Shown here: piece by piece, positions 1 through 8,484 of the stretch
How positions within the stretch are numbered: the stretch's first letter is position 1
Layout: each line of letters starts with the position of its first letter
NCBI RefSeq assembly: GCF_013116825.1
Contig: NZ_JABFNS010000013.1
Coordinates: 28,628 to 92,627 of the forward strand
From: Myxococcus xanthus
GTDB lineage: Bacteria > Myxococcota > Myxococcia > Myxococcales > Myxococcaceae
Length of the DNA: 64,000 nucleotides
Reading direction: 5' to 3'
Translations under genes and position numbers: made by a program
The notes under the pieces: generated by a model
What the model was told of the DNA's origin: nothing
What the model saw: the letters and a program-made list of their open reading frames with translations, nothing else
Databases searched by the model: none

Positions 1-41
1 GCGGGTCCTCCGCCCACCACGGCGACGTCATACCGCTTCAC
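1..41 (-). CDS. FAD-dependent oxidoreductase, N-terminal fragment (runs off the left edge)
   Basis: Only the first 13 codons are present. They read VKRYDVAVVGGGP, the start of a Rossmann-type dinucleotide-binding fold with the GxGxxG-type glycine run seen in FAD-dependent monooxygenases and oxidoreductases. A GGAGGAG ribosome-binding site about 8-9 bases upstream favours the GTG at 41; the in-frame GTG at 50 abuts that site. It lies 81 bases downstream of the acyl-AMP ligase on the same strand, so it is probably the last visible gene of the type III PKS operon and may tailor its product. The exact subfamily cannot be judged from so little sequence. Confidence 0.6.
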   Translation of the reverse strand, partial: MKRYDVAVVGGGP

Positions 42-122
42 GGCGTGCACTCCTCCGGGACTCGCATCCCCATGATGGCGGGCCTCACGCTGACGCCGTG
101 CACGGCCCCACGGCCCGACGCC

Positions 123-1901
123 TCACGTGTCGCTCTCCGCGCGGACCATCGCCAGCGCGCTCCGAGCCATCTCCACCGCCAGCCCCACCGCGCCCACCTT
201 CTTCGGCGGCGCCAGCTCCTCGGCCAGGTAGCGGCGCAGCGCCTCGGCGCGGCGCAGCTTGCCGCTGGACGTGCGCGGCAACGTGCCTGGCACGAGCATC
301 CGCACGGTGTGCGGCCGCACGCCCGTGGTCTCCACCACCGCCGCGCGGATGCGCTCCTCGACCACGTCATCCGCCTCCTGCCCCGAGCGCTCCGCGAGGA
401 TGAGCAGCGCCTCGTCCTCGCCCCCTTCGGGCGTGAAGCCCAGCGCCACCGCGCAGCCCGCGCGCACGCCCGCCACGCCCTGCAGCGGCTCCTCGAACGC
501 CTGCGGCGCGTGGTTCGCGCCTCGGATGATGACGACCTCCTTCGCCCGGCCCGTGAGGAACAGTTCGCCCTCCGCGATGAAGCCCAGGTCACCCGTGTCC
601 AGCCATCCGTCCCGCGTCAGCGTCCGGTCCGTGGCCTGCGCATCCGCGAAGTAGCCGGCCATCAGGGACGGCCCGCGCGCGAAGACCCGTCCCACGCACC
701 GCTCCGCGAGCGCCTCGCCCGTCTCGCCGCGCACCTCCACCTCGAAGCCCGCCACGGGCATGCCCACGCTCACCAACTCACGCGAGCCCTCCGCCACCCG
801 GCCCTCCCGGGCCAGCAGCCCCGCGTCCACGCCCAGCGCGCGCGGCCCCCGCCCTTCCGGCGGGAAGGTGACGGCGAGCGACGCCTCGGACAGCCCGTAC
901 ACCGGCCGCAACGCCCGCGCGGAGAAGCCCCACCGCTCGAAGCGCACCGAGAAGCGGCGCAGCGTGTCCACGGACACCGGCTCCGCGCCGTTGAGCGCGT
1001 GCCGCCATGACGACAGGTCCACCCCGTCCAGCTCCGCGTCCTTCACCCGCTTCAAACACAGGCCATAGGCGAAGTTGGGCGCGGGAGAGATGTAGCCCCG
1101 GTGGCGAGACAGCGCGCGGAGCCACAACGCGGGCCGCGCGAGGAAGGCCTCGGGGGGAATCAGCACCAGGCTCCCCGGGTAGTACAGCGCGGACAGCAGA
1201 CAGCCGATGAGCCCCATGTCGTGGTACAGGGGCAGCCAGCTCACGCCCACCCGGGGCACCCCTGCCCCCAGCGGCATCGCCATCTCCAGCGCCGCGACCT
1301 GCGCCAGCAGGGCTTCGTGCGTCAGCGTCACCGGCTTCGGATCCACCGTGGAACCGGACGAGAACTGGATGAGCCCCAGCGCGGCCGGCCGCACCGGGAC
1401 CTCCAGCACGTCATCCCCCCGGGACACCGCATCCACCGTGTGACACCCCAGCCGGGGGCGCGCGCGCTCCACGCTGGGCCCCAGCAGCAGGCGCACGCGA
1501 GCGTCCGTCAGGACCATCACCGAGCCCGTCACGTGGAGCATCCGCGAGGTCGCGCGGTGGTACTCATCCAATCGCCCCAGCCGCACCGGCGGGTACAGCG
1601 GCACCGGCACCGCGCCCGCGAGCAACGTGCCAAAGAAGGCGTCCATGAAGGCCGGCGACGTGGGCAGCAGCAACGCCACCCGGTCCCCCTCGCTCACGCC
1701 CAGCCGGGCCAGCCCCGCGGCGGTGCGCCTCGCCCGGCGGTACACGTCCGCCCAGGACATGGACAACTCGCGCTCGGCCGCGTCCACGAAGGTGAGCCCC
1801 AGCGGCGACGTGCGCCCGGTGTCCGCGAGCGCCGCGTTCACCGTCAGATGCCTTGGCGGAGGCAACGCCGGGCCCACCAGCCGCGAGCCAGCGTCCTTCA
1901 C
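123..1901 (-). CDS. Fatty acyl-AMP ligase (FAAL-like adenylate-forming enzyme)
   Basis: 592-residue ANL-superfamily enzyme that should activate a carboxylic acid, probably a fatty acid, as acyl-AMP for loading onto the carrier protein encoded just upstream. The P-loop-like core motif IQFSSGSTVDPKPVTLTH lies at about residues 178-195. DGWLDTGDLGF (A7), GRAKEVVIIRGANHAPQ (A8) and the C-terminal TSSGKLRR lysine motif follow in order. The RGxNHxPQ form of A8 is typical of FAALs rather than acyl-CoA ligases. The GTG start overlaps the stop of the acyl carrier protein gene (GTGA), indicating translational coupling. Likely job: priming the neighbouring type III PKS with an acyl starter; this is inferred from context. 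Confidence 0.88.
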   Translation of the reverse strand: MKDAGSRLVGPALPPPRHLTVNAALADTGRTSPLGLTFVDAAERELSMSWADVYRRARRTAAGLARLGVSEGDRVALLLPTSPAFMDAFFGTLLAGAVPVPLYPPVRLGRLDEYHRATSRMLHVTGSVMVLTDARVRLLLGPSVERARPRLGCHTVDAVSRGDDVLEVPVRPAALGLIQFSSGSTVDPKPVTLTHEALLAQVAALEMAMPLGAGVPRVGVSWLPLYHDMGLIGCLLSALYYPGSLVLIPPEAFLARPALWLRALSRHRGYISPAPNFAYGLCLKRVKDAELDGVDLSSWRHALNGAEPVSVDTLRRFSVRFERWGFSARALRPVYGLSEASLAVTFPPEGRGPRALGVDAGLLAREGRVAEGSRELVSVGMPVAGFEVEVRGETGEALAERCVGRVFARGPSLMAGYFADAQATDRTLTRDGWLDTGDLGFIAEGELFLTGRAKEVVIIRGANHAPQAFEEPLQGVAGVRAGCAVALGFTPEGGEDEALLILAERSGQEADDVVEERIRAAVVETTGVRPHTVRMLVPGTLPRTSSGKLRRAEALRRYLAEELAPPKKVGAVGLAVEMARSALAMVRAESDT

Positions 1902-2179
1902 GGCAGGGCCTCCTCCGGCCTGGGTTCCACCGGAGCCGCGACCCGCTGCGCCACCAGCTTCGCCAGGTCTCCCACCGTGCGCACGCCCTGCGCGTCCTCC
2001 TCGGACAGGCGGATGCGGAAGCGGTTCTCCAGCCCCACCGCCAGCACCGTGAGGCCCAGGCTGTCCAACTGGAGGTCACGCACCAGGTCCTGCGAGGGCT
2101 CCACCGCGCCCTTCCACTCCAGCTCCTCGGTGACGATGCGATGAATCTCCGTCATGACCTCCAGTTCGCGTTCAGCCAC
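1898..2179 (-). CDS. Acyl carrier protein
   Basis: 93-residue phosphopantetheine-binding protein. The attachment motif DLQLDSLGL contains the Ser expected to carry 4'-phosphopantetheine. The GTG start is chosen because GGAGGTG stands six bases upstream; an ATG 24 bases further in has its Shine-Dalgarno too close. The gene overlaps the end of the methyltransferase gene by 8 bp and its stop overlaps the ligase start. It presumably receives the acyl group from the fatty acyl-AMP ligase and presents it to the type III PKS, which is less common than the usual acyl-CoA starter route. Confidence 0.85.
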   Translation of the reverse strand: MAERELEVMTEIHRIVTEELEWKGAVEPSQDLVRDLQLDSLGLTVLAVGLENRFRIRLSEEDAQGVRTVGDLAKLVAQRVAAPVEPRPEEALP

Positions 2180-2747
2180 GTGGCACCTCCGGAATGAAAC
2201 GAGGGCGATGGGAGAACGCCTGCGCGTACACATCCCCCAGCGCCGCCTCTTCCGCGCGGATTCGCACGTAGAGCAGCGCCGCATTGCCCACTGAGAAGAC
2301 CAGCGCCGTCCACCATGCACCGTGGATGAGCGGCACGCACGCCAGTTCCAACACCACCGCGACATAGTTGGGGTGGCGCAGGAAGCGATAGGGCCCGCCC
2401 GTCACCGGCGCCAGCCCCGGTACCACGATGATGCGCGAGTTCCACCGGTCGCCCAACGTGGCGATGGCCCAGTACCGCAGCCCCTGCGCCAGCACCGCGC
2501 CCACCAGCGCCGCCCAGCCCCACGCGCCCGGGAAGCCGCGCCGCAGCAGGAACACCTCCGCCACGCACGCCACCAGGAACAGCGTGTGGAACACCACCAT
2601 GAAGCGGTAGTGCCGCTGCCCCGTCTCCACCCCGCCGCGCGCGAAGGCCCGGGCGGCGTTGCGCTTGGAGAGCACCAGCTCCACCAGCCGCTCCACGACG
2701 AGCGCGGCCATGAAGCCCAGGAAGAGGGCTTGTGTGGAGGTCACCAT
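2172..2747 (-). CDS. Isoprenylcysteine carboxyl methyltransferase-family membrane enzyme
   Basis: 191-residue integral membrane protein with about four or five hydrophobic segments and the ICMT-family signature GGPYRFLRHPNYVAVVLE at about residues 120-137, where the RHPNY part contributes to SAM binding. Bacterial members sit next to type III PKS genes, and in Bacillus the homologue BpsB O-methylates alkylpyrones made by BpsA (known for that family). Here the start overlaps the PKS stop by seven bases (ATGGTGA), so co-translation is likely. Methylation of the polyketide product is the best inference; prenylcysteine itself is not an expected bacterial substrate. Confidence 0.85.
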   Translation of the reverse strand: MVTSTQALFLGFMAALVVERLVELVLSKRNAARAFARGGVETGQRHYRFMVVFHTLFLVACVAEVFLLRRGFPGAWGWAALVGAVLAQGLRYWAIATLGDRWNSRIIVVPGLAPVTGGPYRFLRHPNYVAVVLELACVPLIHGAWWTALVFSVGNAALLYVRIRAEEAALGDVYAQAFSHRPRFIPEVPRG

Positions 2748-3823
2748 CGCAGCAGCACCATCTCCGCGCCGAAGCCCGGCCCCATGGCCATCATCACGCC
2801 CCAGTCCCCCGGCTGCGCGCGGACGGACTCCAGCGTCTCTCCGAGCACGAAGAGCACCGACGCGGAGGAGAGATTACCCACCTCGCGCAGGGAGGCCCAC
2901 GAGCGCTCCAGCGTCGAGGGCGCCAGCTCCAGCGCCTCCTCGAAGGCCTCCAGCACCTTGGGCCCGCCGGTGTGCGCCACCCAGTGCCGGATGTCCCCGC
3001 GCTTCAGTCCATGCTGCGCGAGGAAGCCATCCACGTTGCCCCGGATGTGGTCCTTCACGAGCCCCGGCACCTTCGCGGACAGCACCACCTTGAAGCCGGT
3101 GTCCACCACGTCCCAGCCCATGACGCGCTCGGTGTCCGGGTAGAACACGGAGCGCGACGCCACCACCCGCGGCCCTCGCGCCCCCGGGGCCGCCGCGCCT
3201 CGGAGCACCGCGCACGCCGCGCCGTCGCCGAAGAGGCCGGACGCGATGATGTTCGGTATGGACAGGTCCTCGCGCTGCAACGTGAGCGAGCACAACTCCA
3301 CGGCGATGACGAGCGCTGTGTGCTCCGGAAAGCCGCGCAGGTAGTCCGCCGCCCGGGCCACGCCCGCCGCGCCCGCCACGCATCCCAGACCGAAGAGCGG
3401 CGTGCGCTTGAAGTCCTCCCGGAAGCGCATGCGGTTGGCCAGCCGCGCGTCGATGCTCGGCGTGGCGATGCCCGTCACGGTGACGAAGAAGACGTGGTCC
3501 ACCTCCCCGGGCGTGAGCTCCGCTGCGTCCAAGGCCTGGCGCACCACCGCTTCGCCCAGCTCCGTGGCCGAGCGAATCCAGGCGTCATTGCGCTGTTGGA
3601 ATGTCAGCAGCGACGGATAAGCCTCCAGGGGCAACGCCAGATGCCGTCCTCCCACCTGGACGGCGCGGTGCAGGTCCTCCAGCCGCTCCAGGTTGAAGTG
3701 GCGCGTGGCCCACAGCTCGCGGAACGCGGCGATGAGCTGCTCCTGACTGGCGTAGTGCGGCGGGAGTGCCCGCCCCACGGCACGGATGAAGGGCGAGCGG
3801 TCCTGGCCTGAGGCACTGAGCAT
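2741..3823 (-). CDS. Type III polyketide synthase (chalcone/stilbene synthase family)
   Basis: 360-residue thiolase-fold condensing enzyme. The Cys-His-Asn triad is visible: Cys148 in GLGCVAGAAG, His284 in WVAHTGGPK and Asn317 in REVGNLSSAS. The C-terminal glycine loop MAMGPGFGAE is also present. Such enzymes extend an acyl starter with malonyl-CoA to give pyrones or resorcinols. It is the first gene of the operon, followed without gaps by methyltransferase, carrier protein and acyl-AMP ligase genes, suggesting a long-chain starter and a methylated alkylpyrone or alkylresorcinol-type product. I recall a similar M. xanthus type III PKS linked to alkylpyrones, but could not compare sequences. 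The ATG start has GGGAA about six bases upstream. Confidence 0.95.
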   Translation of the reverse strand: MLSASGQDRSPFIRAVGRALPPHYASQEQLIAAFRELWATRHFNLERLEDLHRAVQVGGRHLALPLEAYPSLLTFQQRNDAWIRSATELGEAVVRQALDAAELTPGEVDHVFFVTVTGIATPSIDARLANRMRFREDFKRTPLFGLGCVAGAAGVARAADYLRGFPEHTALVIAVELCSLTLQREDLSIPNIIASGLFGDGAACAVLRGAAAPGARGPRVVASRSVFYPDTERVMGWDVVDTGFKVVLSAKVPGLVKDHIRGNVDGFLAQHGLKRGDIRHWVAHTGGPKVLEAFEEALELAPSTLERSWASLREVGNLSSASVLFVLGETLESVRAQPGDWGVMMAMGPGFGAEMVLLRW

Positions 3824-4062
3824 GGCGTTCCCGGGTCATTCGCGTCGGTGGAGAGTTGACGCTTAATCGGAGATAGCGTCCAACGCGATACGGGATGTTC
3901 CCGCTTCCGTCTCCCGCGCGCACCTCGCATGTTCGACTGTCACGCGGATGACGCACACGGCCGTCGTGGCTGGCGCATCAACAACACGTGTCGGGAATCC
4001 CCTGGGCGGTGGCGTCGAAGAAATCCGTCCCGCTCCATACACAAGCGTTGAACGAACCTTGC

Positions 4063-4612
4063 TCAACGCCGGATGAAGGCCGCCGCCAGCAACAGGAGCA
4101 GCGCCCACGTCAGCCCGTCCGGTGCCGACGAACAGCCCCCCTCGTCACGCGGAGGCGGAGGCTCACCTGGCACGCCCGCGTCGACACCGCCGTCCGGGTC
4201 TCCTCCTGGACCTGCGTCGACGCCGCCATCCGGCTCACCGCCCACGCCCCCGTCCAGGTCGCCCCCACCGTCCGGGTCGGGCGGAGGCGCAGGGCGTGCC
4301 GGAGTCCTCCCCGGAGAGGCACAGCCGCCCATACCGGCCCAGGCCTTCGCGTCGCCCGTCTACCACGGCGACGATGACGTGCGTGGCGTCCTCGGCGTCC
4401 ACGTGGGCGGACAGGGGCCCCACGCCGTCCGCGCGTGCGACGCGCAGCACCGGCCAGCGGGCCGACGGCGTCACGACGCTTTCCTCCCACAGCGAGCGCA
4501 CCAGCCCATCCCCGAAGCGCTCACCCAGGAACTGAAAGTAGATGCTCGTGCCGTAGCTGAAAGTGGAGTTCCGTGTCGGCCCGACGGCATTCCGGCACGA
4601 CACGCCATCACT
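4063..4612 (-). pseudogene. Remnant of a MYXO-CTERM secreted protein (5'-truncated and frameshifted)
   Basis: Two reading frames join to a recognisable C-terminal half. The upstream part (about 4609 down to about 4320) contains SFxYGxSIYFQFLGERFGDG-type sequence followed by SLWEESV, common in myxobacterial secreted peptidase-like proteins. It ends with a GRYGRLCL segment. The reading frame then has to shift near 4290-4330 into a Pro/Gly/Asp-rich linker and a typical MYXO-CTERM tail: GGCSSAPDG, a hydrophobic segment, then RR and stop. No convincing start codon, signal peptide or catalytic half is visible upstream. A single sequencing error could explain the shift but not the missing N-terminus. 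Confidence 0.55.
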
Positions 4613-5378
4613 GGTGGACCCAGCGCGTGGGGCGCCCGAGGTCGTCTTCTTCCCCCCATGGCCACGGCCCCGGCAGCCCTTGTCGTCATGCCGTGCAAGG
4701 AGCTGCTCGACCGGCGCAGCTTCGCGAAGCGCGACGTACGCAACAAGGTCCACTGGGCGAGCGGCAAGCGAGGCCTTTGCTCGCGGCGTGCGGATGAAGT
4801 GAGCAGGCGGAGACTGTCGAGCGAGAGGAGGTACCGCCTGCCATGTCCAGTACGCATTCGCTCGACCTGCGCGAGCGGTCCATCGCAACCTGGCAAGAGA
4901 GTACCCCACCCCTCCTGGCGGCTATTTCTCCGCGCGATGCAGCCGGGGGATTGGCCCAACGCGGCGAAGCAATCGCCCAGCCCTTCTGAGGCGCGCCATG
5001 AGGCGAGCCGCCCCGAGGGCCGGGGCGCACCTCGGCAGCTCGCTGTTCGGAAATGTCGGGAGATTTCGCGGCGCCAAAACCCCCGACATTTCCGAACAGC
5101 GAGCTACGGGAGGGACTCCGGCGCCCTCGGCGCGAGGGGCCTCCTGGGAGCGCGCGCGGTCCGCTCAGCATGAAATCCGCCACGGAGGTGATGGCATCCA
5201 CGCGCGCCGTGCGCTCACGAGGTGCCCCGCGCGCATGCACTCCTTACGCGAACCGCTCCATCCTGCTGTTGCTCGTCCTGCCCTGCCTGGCGCTCGCACG
5301 CCCCACGAACGACACGTCGCGGAGGGTTCACCCACCTCGGCGGTTCCGTCGCGCGGCGCATCTGAGCCGCGCGATGAG
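4613..5378. other. Gene-poor spacer with a perfect inverted repeat
   Basis: No convincing gene. Reading frames here lack family resemblance. A rightward frame from about 5170 has one hydrophobic stretch (RSILLLLVLPCLALA) resembling a signal peptide, but it runs straight into antisense modC sequence with no domain, so I do not call it. The one clear structure is the inverted repeat listed separately. The spacer may be the eroded 5' half of the pseudogene plus the downstream region of modC. Confidence 0.5.
5037..5105. repeat. Perfect 24-bp inverted repeat with 21-base loop
   Basis: Arms at 5037-5060 and 5082-5105 are exact reverse complements over 24 bases; the left arm includes CGCTGTTCGGAAATGTCGGG. 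The bases directly outside and inside the arms do not pair. There is no T-run, so it is not a classical intrinsic terminator, although it could form a strong RNA hairpin. It lies downstream of modC and upstream of the decayed gene. It may be a dispersed palindromic element, a protein-binding site or the remains of paired transposon ends. Confidence 0.85.
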
Positions 5379-6449
5379 TCAGCGCAGCCGCCGGCACGCG
5401 GACGTCTTCACCGCCAGGGACACCCGCGCGCCGGGCACCACGTCCAGCTCACGCACCGACGTGGACGTGAGCCACACCACCCAGCGAACGCCCGCCACCT
5501 CCACGGTGGCCGCTTCCTCGCCCGTCGCCACGGGCTCCACGTTCACCACCGTGCCCGTCATGACGTTGCGCGCGGAGACACCCGCCAGCAGTTGGATGGA
5601 CAGCAGGATGTCCGCGGCCGGCACGGCATAGGCCGCGCGCGTGCCCGGCGCCAACGCGGGCGAGTCCGGCACCCACAACGACAACCCACCCTGCATCCGA
5701 AGCCGCAGCCCGCCGTCGTCCGGACGCTCCAGGACTCCTTCGAGGATGTTCTCCTCCCCCTCCCCTTCACCGGCGAGCAGGCCTCGCGCGGCCGCGCCCA
5801 GCACCTCGGCCGCGGGCCCGGCCGCGCGGACCTGCCCCTGGTCCAGCAGCAGCGCCTCCCGCGCCAGCACGCGCGCCTCGCCCAGCTGATGCGTCACGTA
5901 CAGCATCGGCACCCGGGCCTCGTCGCGCACGCGCAGCAGGTACGGCAGCACGCGTTCCTTCAGCGCCACGTCCAGCGCGGCGAGCGGCTCATCGAGCAAC
6001 AACAACGCCGGGTCCGTGGCCAGCGCGCGCGCCAACGCCACGCGCTGCTTCTCGCCTCCGGACAGCGTGGCCGGGTAGCGGCGCAGCAGCGGCGCCAGCT
6101 CCAGAATCTCCACGGCCTCGTCCACGCGAGAGGCCCGCCCCGGCCGCGCGCCATAGCGCACGTTCTGCTCCGCCGTGAGATGCGGGAAGAGCAGCGCATC
6201 CTGGGGCACGTAGCCCATGCGGCGCTGTTCGGGCGGCACGTCGCTTCGGGCAACGCTGTCCAACAACACGCGGCCATCCAGCACCACCCGGCCCCGGGCG
6301 CCGCGCCGCAGCCCCGCGAGCACCTCCAGCAGCGAAGTCTTCCCGGAGCCCGAGCGCCCCATCACCGCCACCGACGCGCCATCCAGCCGCGTGCCCACCT
6401 CCAGCGTGAAGCGCGCCAGTGGCAACCGGATGTCCAGCTCCAGGCTCAC
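5379..6449 (-). CDS. modC: Molybdate ABC transporter ATP-binding protein ModC
   Basis: 356-residue ATPase energising molybdate uptake at the inner face of the cytoplasmic membrane. Walker A GRSGSGKTS lies near residue 30, the signature LSGGEKQRVALARAL near 130, and Walker B LLLLDEPLAALD just after; an H-loop VTHQ follows. The C-terminal hundred or so residues fit the TOBE (molybdate-binding) domain that separates ModC from generic ABC ATPases. The GTG start, with GGAGGG seven bases upstream, overlaps the modB stop as GTGA, so modA-modB-modC is a coupled operon. A longer upstream frame is antisense noise over modB. Confidence 0.9.
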   Translation of the reverse strand: MSLELDIRLPLARFTLEVGTRLDGASVAVMGRSGSGKTSLLEVLAGLRRGARGRVVLDGRVLLDSVARSDVPPEQRRMGYVPQDALLFPHLTAEQNVRYGARPGRASRVDEAVEILELAPLLRRYPATLSGGEKQRVALARALATDPALLLLDEPLAALDVALKERVLPYLLRVRDEARVPMLYVTHQLGEARVLAREALLLDQGQVRAAGPAAEVLGAAARGLLAGEGEGEENILEGVLERPDDGGLRLRMQGGLSLWVPDSPALAPGTRAAYAVPAADILLSIQLLAGVSARNVMTGTVVNVEPVATGEEAATVEVAGVRWVVWLTSTSVRELDVVPGARVSLAVKTSACRRLR

Positions 6450-7120
6450 GCGCGCACCCTCCGCCCACGCCGCCGCGTCACCGCTTCGGTCGCGAACACC
6501 GCCACGAAGGCGAGCAGCGCCGCCACGCCCGCCAGCCGCAGCGCCTCCGCGTCCCGCCCCAACTGCGTGCGCTGGAAGATGGCCAGGGAGAGCGTCTGCG
6601 TACGGCCTGGAATGTTCCCCGCCACCAACACCGTGGCGCCGAACTCCCCCAGCGCGCGGGAGAACGCCAGCAGCGCGCCCACCAGCACACCGCGCCAGGC
6701 CAGCGGCAACGTCACCCGGAAGAAGGCGCGCGTGCGCGAATCGCCCAGGGTGCGCGCCACCGCCACCAGCCGCGGGTCCACCTCCTCGAAGCCCGAGCGC
6801 GCCGAGCGCACCAGCAACGGGAACGCCATCACCGCGCTCGCCAGCACCACGGCCTTGGGCGTGAAGACGACCTCCATGCCCCACGCGTCCAGCACGCGCC
6901 CCAACGGGCCGTTGCGCCCGAGCAACTCCAGCAGCACCAGTCCCACCGCGGTGGGCGGCAGCACCAGCGGCAGCGTCAGCACCGTCTCCACCACGCCCTT
7001 TCCTGGGCCCTCCCACCGCGCCAGCGCGTACGCCACCGCGAGACCTGGCGGCAGGATGAGCAGCGTGGCCAGCGTCGCCACCCAGATTGTGAAGGACACC
7101 AACGCCGCGACGCCCTCCAT
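6446..7120 (-). CDS. modB: Molybdate ABC transporter permease ModB
   Basis: 224-residue permease with five to six hydrophobic helices. The cytoplasmic EAA-type loop that docks the ATPase is visible around FRVTLPLAWRGVLVGALLAF, followed by SRALGEFGAT, a sequence typical of ModB/CysT-type permeases. Its ATG overlaps the modA stop (ATGA) and its stop overlaps the modC start (GTGA). Length matches ModB from other bacteria. Together with ModA and ModC it imports molybdate for molybdenum cofactor enzymes. Confidence 0.9.
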   Translation of the reverse strand: MEGVAALVSFTIWVATLATLLILPPGLAVAYALARWEGPGKGVVETVLTLPLVLPPTAVGLVLLELLGRNGPLGRVLDAWGMEVVFTPKAVVLASAVMAFPLLVRSARSGFEEVDPRLVAVARTLGDSRTRAFFRVTLPLAWRGVLVGALLAFSRALGEFGATVLVAGNIPGRTQTLSLAIFQRTQLGRDAEALRLAGVAALLAFVAVFATEAVTRRRGRRVRA

Positions 7121-7878
7121 CAGGGAGCCCGCGCGCTGGGAACGCCGAAGCCGTGGCGTGTGAAGACCTTCCGAGCCGCGTCCGTCTGAAGGAAGCGCAC
7201 GAATGCCCGCCCGGCCTCCGGCGCGGCGCCCTTCGTCAGCGCCGCCGCCGGATACACGATGCGCGGCGCGTCCTGCTCAGGCACCAGGAAGGCGACGCGC
7301 GCGCGCTTCGAATGCGCCGCATCCGTGGAATACACGACGCCTGCCTCCACGCGCCCCGTCTCCACCGCCGCCAGCGCGGCGCGCACGTTGAGCGCCGGCA
7401 CGACATTCGGCGCCAGCGCCTCCCAGAGCCCCGCCTTCACCAGCCACGCCTTCGCATACACGCCCGCGGGCACCGCCTCCGGGTCCGCCAGCGACAGCCG
7501 CTTCAACCCACGCAACCCAGCGGGTGAGGCCGGCGCCGACTTCGCGTCCACCGGCACCACCACCACCAGCCGGTTGGACAGCAGGTCCACGCGCGTCGAG
7601 GGCGCGACCAGGCCCGCCTTCTCCACCGCGTCCATCTGCGCCGTGTCGGCGGAGAGGAAGACGTCCGCGGGCGCTCCGGCCACGGCCTGACGCGCGAGGT
7701 CGCTCGAGGCCCCCAGGGAGAACTCCACCGCGTGGCCCGTGGTCCGGGTGAAGGCCGGCGCCAGTTCCTGGAGCGCGTCCGAGGTGCTCACGGCCGCGAA
7801 CACCAACACCGTGTCGGCCTGGGCAGCCCCCCCCGACAACAGGGTGGAGACGGCACAAAACAGGAACAGATGACGCAT
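7120..7878 (-). CDS. modA: Molybdate-binding periplasmic protein ModA
   Basis: 252-residue substrate-binding protein. The N-terminus MRHLFLFCAVSTLLSGGAAQA is a standard signal peptide ending in AQA, followed by TVLVFAAVSTSDALQELAPAF, the typical ModA opening. The oxyanion-binding serines fit FSLGASSDLARQ. The C-terminal VYxTDA-type segment is present as VVYSTDA. The ATG is chosen because it precedes the signal peptide and has GAGGTG six bases upstream. First gene of the modABC operon, divergent from a MarR-family gene, with a short shared promoter region. Confidence 0.92.
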   Translation of the reverse strand: MRHLFLFCAVSTLLSGGAAQADTVLVFAAVSTSDALQELAPAFTRTTGHAVEFSLGASSDLARQAVAGAPADVFLSADTAQMDAVEKAGLVAPSTRVDLLSNRLVVVVPVDAKSAPASPAGLRGLKRLSLADPEAVPAGVYAKAWLVKAGLWEALAPNVVPALNVRAALAAVETGRVEAGVVYSTDAAHSKRARVAFLVPEQDAPRIVYPAAALTKGAAPEAGRAFVRFLQTDAARKVFTRHGFGVPSARAP

Positions 7879-7895
7879 GGCGTAGCACCTCGCAT

Positions 7896-7947
7896 ATCCG
7901 GACAACCCACGTTGCATTGTCGTCAGGTCCGAGCCCATCTGGACAAC
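7896..7947. promoter_or_regulatory. Possible operator repeats in the modA/marR divergent promoter
   Basis: Two near-identical direct repeats, ATCCGGACAAC (7896-7906) and ATCTGGACAAC (7937-7947), lie in the 96-base region between the divergent modA and marR starts. Their centres are 41 bases apart, roughly four helical turns. They could be binding sites for the MarR protein or another regulator. The call rests only on the repeat and its position. Confidence 0.25.
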
Positions 7948-7974
7948 AGATTGACCGGCCCATGCGGGGCCGCT

Positions 7975-8484
7975 ATGGGATACTCCGTGCCACGGAAATT
8001 CCACAAAGAGGATGAAGACGTTTCCGAGGACCTGGAGAAGCTCCAGAACCTGCTCCTCGCGCTGGGCCGGCGCAGTTCGCTCCGTGACCCCATCGCCAGC
8101 ATGTGCGAACAGCTCCAGTTCACGCCACCTCAGGTTCACGCCATCCTCTGGCTGGGTCAGGACGGCCCGCTCACCATGGGCGAGCTGGCGCGCCGGCTGG
8201 GCGTCACGGAGAAGACCGTCACGGGTGTGGTGGACCGGCTGGAGCGCCAGGGGCACCTGCTGCGCGAGCGCAGCGCCACCGACCGCCGCGTCGTGCACTG
8301 CCGCCTGACGGAGGAGGGCCAGTCGACCTGGGAGCGGCTCAACCGCGTGGTCGTCCATGGCATGCACCAGTTCCTGGGCATCCTCGACGCGGGAGACCGC
8401 AAGGCCCTCTTCCGCATCCTGGAGAAGCTGGTGAAGCGCATGGGCGCCCCGGCCACGTCCACGCCGCGTGAGCGCGCGGGCTGA
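7975..8484 (+). CDS. MarR-family transcriptional regulator
   Basis: 169-residue winged-helix regulator. The helix-turn-helix region reads TMGELARRLGVTEKTVTGVV at about residues 64-83, followed by the wing RQGHLLRERSATDRR, a strong MarR signature with the conserved D-R pair. It probably acts as a dimeric repressor. Divergent from modABC, so it may control molybdate uptake or its own synthesis; no ligand can be predicted. The ATG has no strong Shine-Dalgarno, and the in-frame GTG at 7987 is an alternative start. Confidence 0.9.
   Translation: MGYSVPRKFHKEDEDVSEDLEKLQNLLLALGRRSSLRDPIASMCEQLQFTPPQVHAILWLGQDGPLTMGELARRLGVTEKTVTGVVDRLERQGHLLRERSATDRRVVHCRLTEEGQSTWERLNRVVVHGMHQFLGILDAGDRKALFRILEKLVKRMGAPATSTPRERAG

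Noticed and set aside
45..2144. Rightward frames of more than 300 codons over the acyl-AMP ligase
   Set aside because: Composition is His/Arg/Gln-rich and no motifs are present; the opposite strand has a complete FAAL and ACP.
5170..5631. Small rightward frame with a signal-peptide-like hydrophobic run
   Set aside because: No ribosome-binding site at proper spacing and no domain after the hydrophobic run; it continues antisense to modC.
6450..7016. N-terminal extension of modC into modB sequence
   Set aside because: The extension is the antiparallel-frame reading of modB; modC has its own GTG with a good ribosome-binding site and GTGA overlap.
7879..8367. N-terminal extension of modA beyond its signal peptide
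   Set aside because: The extended part overlaps the marR gene in antisense and would place the signal peptide inside the protein.
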